DNA from: Ipomoea triloba | Lineage: Eukaryota > Streptophyta > Magnoliopsida > Solanales > Convolvulaceae | Direction: 5' to 3' | Assembly: GCF_003576645.1 (NCBI RefSeq) | Contig: NC_044920.1 | Location: forward strand, 1,921,730-1,985,729 | Length of the DNA: 64,000 nucleotides | Shown: positions 1 to 11,020 of the stretch, piece by piece | Numbering within the stretch: position 1 is the stretch's first letter | Layout of the letters: every line of letters begins with the position of its first letter | Translations under genes and position numbers: made by a program | The notes under the pieces: generated by a model | What the model was told of the DNA's origin: nothing | Database searches by the model: none | What the model saw: only the letters and a program-made list of their open reading frames with translations

Positions 1-120
1 GTAAACAATCAAATTACTATATGATGTATATTATAGTATTCAAAAAAAATACTATATTATGTTAATATACGTAATTAAATTCCTCTCATGATAATCTATA
101 CTATTCTATACTATACTATA

Positions 121-1358
121 GAGTAAATTACCAAAATGGTCCCTTGTCTTACTCATATTTTTATTTGGCTAATTCCATCCTTGAACTATCAAAATTTTAA
201 CAGTTTTAGTCCTCCGGTCACTTAGAAGGCCTATTTAGAGGGATATTATTGGAACTTCACTGTAGCACCGACTGATTTCCTCCGATAATGCTACTGGAAT
301 TTGGATTTTGGTTGTTTTTTGATTTTTATGCTTTATTTTAGTAAGTTTTTGTTTCTTTGAATCAATATGGTTTACGAGACTGCAAGTTTGTCTCTTCTGG
401 CCTTCTCAAGTAATAAACAAAGATGCGCTTTTCATGTCTTCATGCGATTTATACTGGGGCTAGCCATGCATACTTCACGGAACCAGTCCGAGAGTGTGTT
501 TTGCATAGAAATGGTGTTCCCTTTCCCCAGGTATGTAACATTAGACTGCCTCCCTCTGGTGGTCTTCGACTTGGGATGCTCTGATCTGTTTTCAACCGAC
601 GTTGGCAGTCATAAGGGTTGGATGCTCTGTCTTCCATGAATGCATGCAACTGTCGTCCCACATTTCTGGCTTCGTGCGAGTTGCTGGCTTGCCTTTTCTT
701 CTGTATTTTTATGATTTTCTTTTGAGTTGGTCTTTCTTAAATGTTTGGACTGGTTTTGTGCGACATCCTAGACTTTAATGTTCCTTCCAACCATCGGAAG
801 GCATCTGGCGTGAGTCTCACCTTGCCGTTGACTCCCTCTTTAGACTGTAACTGAAATGGCGTCATGGAATTAGGAAAAAGTTTTTCTCTGATGGCTTACG
901 GCCATTTTGGTTTCTTACAAGTCTATGTTGTTGGGAGTTTGGACTATTCTACATGAAAATTGCAACTGGAGTTTTGGACTGAGTTGGGGTTGTTGAAGGG
1001 TGGCTGATGTTTCATCATTCCTCCTCGATGGACGATGGTCCGTGCTTTTTCCGACCGTTTTGGGTGGTAACTGTTCTGTGAGTTTAGGTGCGGCTTGACC
1101 TTTCTTACTGACATGGAGTCCTGAAGTTTGGACAGAGTTGGAGTTGACAAAATGATACGGTGCAGTGAAAGAAGAGCAAGAAATAAATTGAAATTACCAA
1201 GTTAGCCTTACACTCGCCGGAAGTCTGGTGTCTAAGTGACCGGAGGACTAAAACGGTTAAAATTTTGATAGTCTAAGGATGGAATTAGCCAATTAAAAAT
1301 GAGTAGGACCAAAATGGTGAAATCGACATAGTCGAGGGACCATTTTGGTAATTTACTC
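121..1358. mobile_element. MULE-like element with long terminal inverted repeats
   Basis: The left end reads gagtaaattaccaaaatggt and the right end is its reverse complement. The two ends stay alignable for about 100 bp, through the ttttagtcctccggtcactt segment. The flanks 111-120 and 1359-1368 are both ctatactata, a perfect 10-bp target-site duplication of the size expected for Mutator-like elements. I recognise no transposase inside. The interior (about 360-1150) is less AT-rich than the flanks and could be captured gene sequence, but I see no clear protein homology. Confidence 0.8.
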
Positions 1359-2384
1359 CTATACTATATATAAAAGTAAAATCCTCCTATTTCATTTTCC
1401 CGCCCAAATTTTTATAGTCAATTAATTAAATATTTTATTGGTCAAATAATTAATAAAGCTTATTTGTTAGGAACATGTAAAATGGAAATTAACTAATATT
1501 TATTAATTGCTAATCCCCCTTCAACTCTAATATTATTAATTAATTGACAAAAAAATTAATAAATTTTAATTGGTAACAAAATTTTATTTAACAAATTCTG
1601 AGATTAATTAAACCATTATAATTCACACCATTATAACTCCTGCAAGCCGCAGATCGGTTTTAACAATCCACTAGTTTCAACCTCAAGATGAGGGGTACCT
1701 TTGCTTCCCTGGCATAAAGACCGTTAGGGAACTTATCTATCCACTTGGCTAATTCCCCAGGCCAATGGTACGGTTATGTTCTATTTTTAATTTCAATTGG
1801 AATCTAAATTGGACAAAGTCACTCATGGAAGATCCTATTTCTTATTTGGCAAGAGATTCTTTTTCAAAGCCCTTGTGACTTGTGAGGGGTTATAGACCCA
1901 CCACTATGACATTAGTAGAACCCCAATTTCCCCGCCACTGTTTGCACCCCAAAGCCATGACCAAAATTGCATCCTTCCCATTTATATGGATAAACTTACC
2001 AAAGAGAGTGGATCGGAGTTGGTAATCTTTAATCCAAAAGGTGCTTTATGAAACTTTACCTAGATTTTGTGTAAATTGTCGTAGCAACTTACAATTTGTA
2101 ATCACCCAAACAACACATCTGGCAATAATCCACCTTACCCTCCCCCCCCCTACCATCCAAACATTTGGCTGGTTTTTGTGGGTTAAGTGAAAATCTAATT
2201 GTCCTTTTCATGAGGCTCTTTGGTATCCCAACTTTGAGATCTACAACTATCACTTCTTTTAAAAGTGCATTCATAAAATTTTCATATGACTTGATTGAAC
2301 TTGATGGGTCCCCTCACTATTCGCCTGTTGAGCGTTGGATCCCAAACGGAGTCCAATGAGTGCCTTAGTCCATTCCCATTTGGG
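1058..2384. repeat. Tandem direct duplication, copy 1 (about 1.33 kb)
   Basis: This block, starting at ttttgggtggtaactgttct, is repeated almost base for base at 2385-3710, an offset of 1327 bp. It holds the right third of the MULE-like element and about 1 kb of its right flank. I recognise no gene in the flank; short open frames in it are not supported. Visible differences between copies are few: the length of a poly-C run and a short change next to gagcgttgg. Confidence 0.9.
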
Positions 2385-3710
2385 TTTTGGGTGGTAACTG
2401 TTCTGTGAGTTTAGGTGCGGCTTGACCTTTCTTACTGACATGGAGTCCTGAAGTTTGGACAGAGTTGGAGTTGACAAAATGATACGGTGCAGTGAAAGAA
2501 GAGCAAGAAATAAATTGAAATTACCAAGTTAGCCTTACACTCGCCGGAAGTCTGGTGTCTAAGTGACCGGAGGACTAAAACGGTTAAAATTTTGATAGTC
2601 TAAGGATGGAATTAGCCAATTAAAAATGAGTAGGACCAAAATGGTGAAATCGACATAGTCGAGGGACCATTTTGGTAATTTACTCCTATACTATATATAA
2701 AAGTAAAATCCTCCTATTTCATTTTCCCGCCCAAATTTTTATAGTCAATTAATTAAATATTTTATTGGTCAAATAATTAATAAAGCTTATTTGTTAGGAA
2801 CATGTAAAATGGAAATTAACTAATATTTATTAATTGCTAATCCCCCTTCAACTCTAATATTATTAATTAATTGACAAAAAAATTAATAAATTTTAATTGG
2901 TAACAAAATTTTATTTAACAAATTCTGAGATTAATTAAACCATTATAATTCACACCATTATAACTCCTGCAAGCCGCAGATCGGTTTTAACAATCCACTA
3001 GTTTCAACCTCAAGATGAGGGGTACCTTTGCTTCCCTGGCATAAAGACCGTTAGGGAACTTATCTATCCACTTGGCTAATTCCCCAGGCCAATGGTACGG
3101 TTATGTTCTATTTTTAATTTCAATTGGAATCTAAATTGGACAAAGTCACTCATGGAAGATCCTATTTCTTATTTGGCAAGAGATTCTTTTTCAAAGCCCT
3201 TGTGACTTGTGAGGGGTTATAGACCCACCACTATGACATTAGTAGAACCCCAATTTCCCCGCCACTGTTTGCACCCCAAAGCCATGACCAAAATTGCATC
3301 CTTCCCATTTATATGGATAAACTTACCAAAGAGAGTGGATCGGAGTTGGTAATCTTTAATCCAAAAGGTGCTTTATGAAACTTTACCTAGATTTTGTGTA
3401 AATTGTCGTAGCAACTTACAATTTGTAATCACCCAAACAACACATCTGGCAATAATCCACCTTACCCTCCCCCCCCCCCTACCATCCAAACATTTGGCTG
3501 GTTTTTGTGGGTTAAGTGAAAATCTAATTGTCCTTTTCATGAGGCTCTTTGGTATCCCAACTTTGAGATCTACAACTATCACTTCTTTTAAAAGTGCATT
3601 CATAAAATTTTCATATGACTTGATTGAACTTGATGGGTCCCCTCACTATTCGCCTTTGAGCGTTGGATCCCAAACGGAGTCCAATGAGTGCCTTAGTCCA
3701 TTCCCATTTG
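2385..3710. repeat. Tandem direct duplication, copy 2 (about 1.33 kb)
   Basis: Second copy of the 1058-2384 block, directly abutting it. It repeats the right end of the MULE-like element (to about 2685) without a left end. After 3710 the sequence leaves the repeat with tgtgggattttggaataata. The near identity implies a recent unequal exchange or an assembly error. Confidence 0.9.
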
Positions 3711-3749
3711 TGGGATTTTGGAATAATAAAAGTTTTGGGTTGGTTTTTT

Positions 3750-4400
3750 AACAAATGTGGGGAGAAGATTTTGTTGGTTTTTTCCTACTGCAAAAGAGGA
3801 GATTTTGGCAGTCTGCTGGGCCCACCATGTTTCAGAGCAGCTGCGGCTCACTTGCGTGAGACGCAGATTTCGCGCCCATTGCACGCGCCTGCCTGGACGC
3901 GTAATTACCTTTTTTTTTGTTTGATTTTTTCCTCTTTTTTTTCATCCTCTCCTATTTTCTCTTTCCTAATCACACTTACAAAAACTTCTCAAAAACTACA
4001 CAAAAATCTCCACTATTGAGGAAGGTCTTAGAGCATCATCAATAGCTCTTGATTTTTCACAATTTTTGAAGTATTAATTAGGAAAGAGAGGGGTGGGCAA
4101 GAAAAAAAGCAATAAAGAGGAAAAAGGAAAAAAAGGGCTGACAAAAATTAAAAAAAAAAAACTGAAAAAGAGTATAAATATGCGCCAACTAGGTGCGCTT
4201 CTTGGCTCCGTACACAGAAATTAAAATTTGTTTTCCCTTTTCTCTCACTTGGTGACAAAAAAAACTAAAAATTGCAATAGAAAGACCGACCATCTAAAAA
4301 TCATTCTTCACATTTGTTAAAATTAAACATTTAGTTTTTGACTGTGTGTGTTTTCGCGGGAAGAAAGCCCTATATATGCCTATTTGAATCATACTAATGA
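3750..4400. repeat. Dispersed MITE-like family, two opposed copies
   Basis: The stretch 3760-4030 (ending caatagtg-type sequence and ttagagcatc) is the reverse of the family seen at about 26255-26580 and 32515-32860. Shared marks are agagcatc or gggcatctcc at one end, a purine-rich run (gagagagaac then aagaagaa), a GC-rich centre with gcgc-type words, and cacataag-type words at the other end. A second, more diverged copy seems to follow at 4030-4400 in the other orientation. No coding capacity. Confidence 0.45.
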
Positions 4401-5234
4401 CCCTATGCAATTATTGGTATATCAAATCAAGGAGAAGCTTCAGAAAAATGCTAAAAAGGAATTCGCATAATTGGTAATTCTATTATGTTACTTTTTGGCA
4501 TTTTTTTCCTAATGGTGCTTGTGCTTATTGTTTTTAACTCTTATGTGGGATACTTGAGGGGAAGTCATGTCTTTAAGACTCTAATTGTGCTTTATTTGAT
4601 TATATGCTTTAAATCCTTTTATTTGCATGACTATATGTGGAACATGCTCCTTACTTTGATTGGAGTGTATGCTTAATGAACCATCTAGATATACTTTGTT
4701 TTTAATTAGATTCTTTTCTGCGTCATTATGTATTTATTTGGCATTGTTATTACAAATTAGCTTCTAATTGTTTTGTCAATTCCAAGGAATATTATTGTAT
4801 TCCTGACCTATTCCATGAACCAAACATGCCATTAAGGTATAAAAGTATAATTGCACATATATCAGTGTAATTGACAAAGAATAATTGGCTAATAATTATT
4901 ATGGTAATTAAGTTACACATTGGTTGTTGAATTTATTTGTATAATAATTATAATTTCATTATTTCTCATTTTTCCCATATTTATGTTAGTAATAATATAA
5001 TTACATAAGTCATACTCCATATTACATATTGATCTTTTGAAGATAATTGTAGACAAACAAGTCATATATTATTTAATTAATTGATTAATACTTTTGCACT
5101 AATCTTATAATCAAATAAATGTACACGTTCAATATTAGTATTTTTTATAATGTCATCTTTATTTTTATTATCTAAATATATAATAAAAAATTTATCCATA
5201 CATCGCACGTGCATCGCACGAGTAATTGAACAAT
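4400..5234. other. AT-rich intergenic stretch, no gene seen
   Basis: Very AT-rich sequence with only short frames, none with recognisable similarity. Near 5195-5222 it contains two copies of gcatcgcacg, a word often found at ends of plant transposable elements, but no element boundary can be fixed. Confidence 0.5.
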
Positions 5235-6035
5235 TATTTGCTCTAATTCAAGCAATGAATACATCAGGAAACTAAATGTTAAAGCCAGAAGATTGGCGCC
5301 TCCTCTCTTGTGTTTTTATTAGTATATATGTATGTGTTTCGTTGTATATAAAAAATTTAGAATTATACAGAAACCTTCGTAGCAAAACACTCACATAAAC
5401 AAAAAAATTGTCTGCAGAATTTCATCTACTACATACATCATTATCAAGGTATTTTTTAAAAACTATTTACATGCTTTTGTTTTTGTCTACATATTTTACA
5501 TGATTCTTGGTCTGCAATACATGCATGCATGTTTTTGTTCTTAGATTTTTATATATTTAAATTTGTGATTTTATATTCTATGTAATTCTAAGTGATTTCT
5601 TGATATATATTCACCCGAACCCTTGTTCTTTTGGAGTCGACATAATACAATTTTTTCTCAATTTAAGATCAAATTGGGTACATTTAATCTCTCTGGCTTT
5701 CTTGACCACTTAGTGGGACAAATAAATTATAACTCAACTTTTTGTGTTGATCGAGAAGCCATTGGCAATCTTAATCCATTTCTTAATTATTTTGCTTGGA
5801 ATTGTTCTAATAAAATAAATTGGGTTTGAATTGCCAAAAAGAAGATGGAAGCCCAAGGCTGTTTCGTGTGCCTTTATTTTTTTATTTAGTTATTTTTTTT
5901 TTGTAGTTGTGGTTTTAACATTATAATATTTTAATTTTAATATGGAAGAGTGATTTTTACGTTGTTCATATCTTTTAATTTTAATAGGAAGTATCATTTA
6001 CGTAAAGCTATCTAAAATGCAAAGACTTTCCAAAT

Positions 6036-6214
6036 GATGTCAATGAAGATGATTGGAGATGGCTAATTGAAAATAAATGGGAGACTCAAAAGTTTAAGGT
6101 AATTTTAATTTATAATTATTTTAATTATAATTTTAATTGGTAGATTTTGTTGCCCTAATTTGTGGTCTTTTATGTCTCTTGATTCTCTTCTACTTTATTT
6201 TTTATTAGAAATAA

Positions 6215-6252
<38 letters not shown>

Positions 6253-7023
6253 ACCAAAGCGAAAGAAACAAAAATAATAGAGGAAATCAAGAGATCAAAT
6301 TAGTTAGTAGTACAAAGTCTATTGTACAAATTGCATATGAGATGGTAAAGTATTTTTTTTTTTGTATAAAAATTGAAGTCATGGTTTTTTTATCAACAAA
6401 ATTTGTAGTTAATTATTATTATTTTTTGTTATCTTTATTCTCTATTTTACAGAAAAATAAAGATTCTAATGAATGACCAAATGCTGTTTAAGTTTGGAAG
6501 GCATCAAGAAAAAAATCTAATGGAAATTCGTCCGTTCTAAATGGAGAGGAAATTATGGTATGAAAATTATAGTCATATAAATGTTGTGACCTTAAATGAA
6601 TTTAGTCAATTATTAATATTTATATTAATTGTAGAATAAACTTCAAGGAGAGGGAAGAATAAAGAAAATATTTCAACTGCACCATTACCACTTGTTGAGC
6701 ATTTTGATTTGGTATTAAAAAGAAAGTCAAGCAATGCATGTGGTTTAGGTCTTAAGGAGATAACTTCCAAGGGCCAAGAGAAGATTTTTCTTCAAGCAAA
6801 AATAGAAGGTTCAAAGAACCGTGAAAAGAATTTAGAAGAAGAAGTTGTAAAATTTAAAGAAATCGCACAAGCTGCTTTAGACAAACAAGCTGCTGAAATC
6901 AAGCAAAATTTTGCTCACTTAGCAAACAATCAAGGGGTTCAAAATATGGTAAGCAATGCATCTCTATCAACCAACTCAAGTGAGTGTGTAAAGACCTCAT
7001 TGTCTAACAAATATATGTTTTAA
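6036..7023 (+). pseudogene. Decayed Ptta/En-Spm (Transposase_24-like) gene, left arm
   Basis: Several exon-like blocks survive between recognisable introns: 6036-6098 (VNEDDWRWLIENKWETQKF), 6252-6341 (DQSERNKNNRGNQEIK, then SIVQIAYEM), about 6453-6558 (VWKASRKKSNGNSS, with two in-frame stops just before it), and 6634-7023 (LVEHFDLVLKRKSSNACGLG, then a charged, probably coiled-coil tail rich in K, E and Q). These match the style of the C-terminal part of plant Transposase_24 proteins, with the SERNK..NR motif followed by a coiled coil; this is recall, not a search. Stops and a frameshift around 6650 show it is broken. Because introns are kept, it was copied as DNA, not by reverse transcription. 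Confidence 0.6.
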
Positions 7024-7077
7024 GAAATACAATAGAATCCAAATAAATTTTTTTAAAATAAAATGTCTTGATTATTC

Positions 7078-8760
7078 TTCACTTGAGGTAGTTGATGGAG
7101 ATGCACTGCTTAGCATATTTTTAAGCCCTTGATTGCTTGCTAAGTGAGCTAAAATTTGTTTGATTTCAACAGCTTGTTTATCTAAAGCTGCTTGTGCTAT
7201 TTTTTTTAAATTTTGCAACTTCTTATTCTAAATTCTTTTCACGCTTCTTTGAAGCTTCTATTTCTGCTTGAAGAAGAATCTTTTCTTGGGCCTTTGAAGT
7301 TATACCCTCAAAACCTAAACCACGTGCATAGCTTGACTTTCTTTTTAATACCAAATTAAAATGCTCAACAAGTGGTAGAGATGCAACTGAAATCGTTTCT
7401 TTATTCTTCTCTCCCTCTCCTTGAAGTTTATTCTACAATTAATATAAATATTAATAATTGACTAAATTCATTTAAGAAAGGTCATAACATTTATATGACT
7501 ATATTTTTCATACCATGATTTTCCTCTCTATTTGGAACAGACTAAGTTCTATTAGATTTTGTTCTTGATGCCTTCCAAATTTCAACAGCATTTGGCCATT
7601 CATTAGAGTCTTTGTCTAGAGAATAAAGATAACAAAAAGAAATAGTTAACTGTAAATTTTGTGGATAAACTAACATGACTTCAACTTTTATTAAACAAAA
7701 TTTACTTTACCATCTCATATGCAATTTGTACAATAATTTTTGTACCACTAACTGATTTGATCTCTTGATTTTCTCTATTATTTTTGTTTCTTTCGCTTTG
7801 GTCCTATATATATAAAAAGTTATTAGTAATAAAAAATAAATTAAAAGAGAATCAAGAGAAATAAAAGACCACAAATTGGGGTAACAATAACTACCATTTA
7901 AAATTATAATATAAAATAATTATATATTAAAATTACCTTAAACTTTTGAGTCTCCCATTTGTTTTCAATTAGTAATCATTTTCATTGGCATCATTTGGAC
8001 AGTCTTTGCATTTTAGATAGCTCTGGCATAAATGCTAATGCCTATTTTTATATTGTAATTGCACTTGTTTCATGGAATGGGGTTGCACATCATTTGACAA
8101 ATTAAATTTGTTTTGCAATATAAAAGTATATAAATTCATTAATTTGAACAAGTAATTCCAATTTTATTCTAACTTCTGATCTCATTCCAAACCTAATATA
8201 ATATCGAAAATATTTAAAGTTTCAGTATTACCTTTAAAAATATTCACATTGTATTAACATCCTCATTAGGAATCTCTTTTCAACTAGAGACTCGAAGTGG
8301 TGCAAATTGCCGAATGCACATAGTGACTTCAACTTTGAACAAACTAGCATCTTTACCACAGACCTTATGGTATGGTGGAGGAAATAAAATACAGATTTCT
8401 TCACCTCTAGCTTTTTTCTTTTGCTAGTCCTGTATTGATTGTTCGCCCTCAACCACGCTTTTTAATATTTTCGTTTCCTACAGTAGAATAAAAAAAACAA
8501 TATATAAGTATACAATATTATATATATAAATTAAAAAGAAGATTAAATTTTAAACTCAAAAAAGTTTTAAAAAAAATCACATCACCTGTGCAACCACTAA
8601 CATGTTCTTCTACTCTAGGTGCAATGTTTGATGTTTCAACTATTTCAAAGAGTTGTTGATTAGAAATCTCATTATTTTAAGGCTCGCCCAGAATTATGCT
8701 TATCAGTCGAACTTGTTAATGATCTCACTCTTTTAAGATTGACCATTCTACACATACATA
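7078..8760 (-). pseudogene. Decayed Ptta/En-Spm (Transposase_24-like) gene, right arm
   Basis: Mirror copy of the left-arm pseudogene, pointing towards it (tail to tail). It keeps a more upstream part missing on the left: about 8250-8590 in reverse reads RTINTGLAKEKKLEVKK, then FPPPYHKVCGKDASLFKVEV and MCIRQFAPLRVSS, with EIPNEDVNTM close behind, which is typical of the central part of plant Ptta/Transposase_24 proteins. Downstream blocks 7937-8000 and 7690-7800 match the left arm but contain stops. It is a relic and not expected to make protein. Confidence 0.6.
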
Positions 8761-9699
8761 TATAAAATTTGAGTAATATTAATAAATAAAGATTAATATG
8801 CATAGATTAATAAATCAAAATATATATTCCATACCAAAAACAGTTTATGTACTGTGATTTAAGCATATAATTAAAATATATGAACAACGTAAAACCTTCA
8901 ATTTCCAGTACAATTTTATTGTATTATAATTAATAATTATAGTACAATAAAAATAAATGTCGTGGCAAAAAAATATGAACAACATAAAAAGCACTGTATC
9001 ATACTAAAAATTAAAATATTGTAATGTTAAAACCACAACTAAAAAAAAATAAATAAATAAATAAAATAAAAATGAAGGCACACGAACCACAACTAAAAAA
9101 ATAAATAAATAAAAAATAAAAATAATGGCACACGAAACAGCCTTCCATCTTCTTTTTGGCAATTCAAACCTATTTTATTTTACTAGAACAAGGAATATAA
9201 TTAAGAAATGGATCAAGATCATATCCGCAATGGTTTCTCATTCAGTTCAAAAAGTTGAGTTTTAATTCGATCTTGAATTGAGAAAAGATTTTGTATTGTG
9301 TCGACTCTAAAAAAACAAAGATTTGGGTAAGTATATATCAAGAAATCACTTAGAATAAGGTAGAATATAAAATCACAAATCTAAATATATAAAATCTAAG
9401 AACAACAATATATATTGCAGACCAATAATCATGTAGAATATGTGGAAAAAAAAACATGTAAAGATTTTTTTAAAAATACCTTGATAATGATGTAGGAGAT
9501 GAAACTTTGCAAACAATTTTTTTGTTTCTATGAGTTATTTTTGCTATGAAGATATCTGTATAATTCTAAATTTTACATATATAAAGAGATACATTTCCCG
9601 ATAAAAACACAAGAGAAGAGGCGCCAGTCTTCTCTGAAAACAAAAAAAAAAAAAGGCACCATTATTGTTTTACCACTTAGTTTCCTAATTTACTAAATA

Positions 9700-10040
9700 A
9701 TTGCTAAAGAAATAATACATAATAATAAGGAGTATTTAACTATAATATAGTTAATATTTTAAATTATTAGTTTTTGGTAATGCACATAAATAACAAAAGA
9801 CTAAACTTGGTAATGTAGTTAGGAATAATAATTCAATTAATTTTATTAATTTTGAATCAAATTAATTGAATTTTTATTTTAAGAAATTATTACTTAATCA
9901 ACCAAACTAAATTACTAATTCAATTAATTAGTCCATAACTGCATTTTTATTATATATTGTAAAGATAATACTACATTAGATGGCTCTTAATGTACAAATA
10001 ATAGGCTATTATCGTTAAGGTAGTCATAAGAATGACATTC
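9700..10040. other. AT-rich stretch, nothing recognised
   Basis: Low-complexity AT-rich DNA between the palindrome and the next SINE. No frame of interest on either strand. Confidence 0.5.
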
Positions 10041-10044
10041 TTAT

Positions 10045-10187
10045 GGCTCTGTTACAATGTCTATTCATAGCTACTCTTAGCTACTTTCTCAACAGTTGCC
10101 TCCACTGAGGTTCGAACCCACTCCCATCATCCATGTGAGAGTATAAACTGGGACACCGAGTGCAACTAGACCACAAGGTCTTTGGCA
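10045..10187 (-). mobile_element. tRNA-derived SINE, family 1
   Basis: In reverse it has a polymerase III A-box-like word (around tctagttgcac, diverged here), a B-box-like ggttcgaacc region at about 10110, and the family's 3' part with ttgagaaagtagct and acattgtaacagag. Other copies lie at 20780, 36077, 47036 and 49335 (plus strand), and 3' or partial pieces at 44245, 44660 and 62830. Confidence 0.65.
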
Positions 10188-10581
10188 AATTTATGATATT
10201 AGATGTCTATTACATCACTTTTCTAATGTAAGTGTGGATTTTGAACCGGATCAATAACTTTTTCTTTTTTTTTTTTGAGGAAAGCCGGATCAATAACCTA
10301 TGTCCCTCATATTGTTGTTATGGAGGCTCTTTCTCTATATGGTTGTACAGAGTGGAGTATGACGCTTTCGTTTTTGCATGATATCTTGTTTAATGGCTCT
10401 TCGTGTATATTAAAATTACGTGAATTTTATAAGTTTAACCGCCGATAATTAAATTTTCTCAAAACATAAAATCGTTATCAAAATTGATGTCATTATTACT
10501 AAGTTACAAACCAAAATGATTATGTTAAACCAAATTATTTCGATTAATTCAACAAATGTATTAATATTTAGAAGATCAACA

Positions 10582-10582
<1 letters not shown>

Positions 10583-10638
<56 letters not shown>

Positions 10639-10640
10639 GG
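10583..10640. repeat. (TA)n then (GA)n microsatellite
   Basis: About 36 bp of TA repeat followed directly by about 20 bp of GA repeat. Simple sequence, likely length-variable. Confidence 0.95.
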
Positions 10641-11020
10641 AGGAAAGTTCTACAGAGCAAGAGTGGCACGATGCTAGACTGCTAGATATCAAAAATAGAA
10701 TATGCTTGTGATTTGATATCATGTTGTTTAATTTCAAAACAAATCCCTTAACGGTATATGTGGTTAAGGATTTTTTTTAAAAAATTTATTGCATGTAAAG
10801 ACACTCGCATAGCTGTCACAACCACACAGTATGTGAAATAACAAAAATTACAATTAATCATAGTTATAGTTAATATATCTAATTTTGACGACCTAGGCTC
10901 GGGGCGACCTCGGCTTTGTTTGCTACATCCGCGGACGCGATCCAAGTTGTTACAACAAACTCTCCCTTTTCTAGGGGCGGTTAGAAGACGATTAATATAA
11001 ATTCCTATGTAATTGTCTTG

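Larger units (their letters stand above)
5235..9700. repeat. Large imperfect palindrome (about 4.4 kb fold-back)
   Basis: The left arm (about 5235-6985) is matched in reverse complement by the right arm (about 7078-9700). Matching landmarks: ggcgcc with the nearby ttctc/gtgtttttat words (5295-5320 and 9600-9625), the atcattatcaaggtattt block (5440-5455 and 9475-9490), the gtcgac site (5637 and 9300), and the coding-like blocks 6036-6098 and 7937-8000. The spacer between the arms is about 95 bp. The right arm is longer because about 0.85 kb (8030-8880) has no partner on the left. Each arm starts with what looks like its own promoter and 5' leader. Confidence 0.8.

Noticed and set aside
3368..3751. 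127-codon frame in the duplicated block
   Set aside because: No family motif; the corresponding frame in the other copy of the duplication (2165-2359) is shorter and shifted, so it is not conserved as protein.
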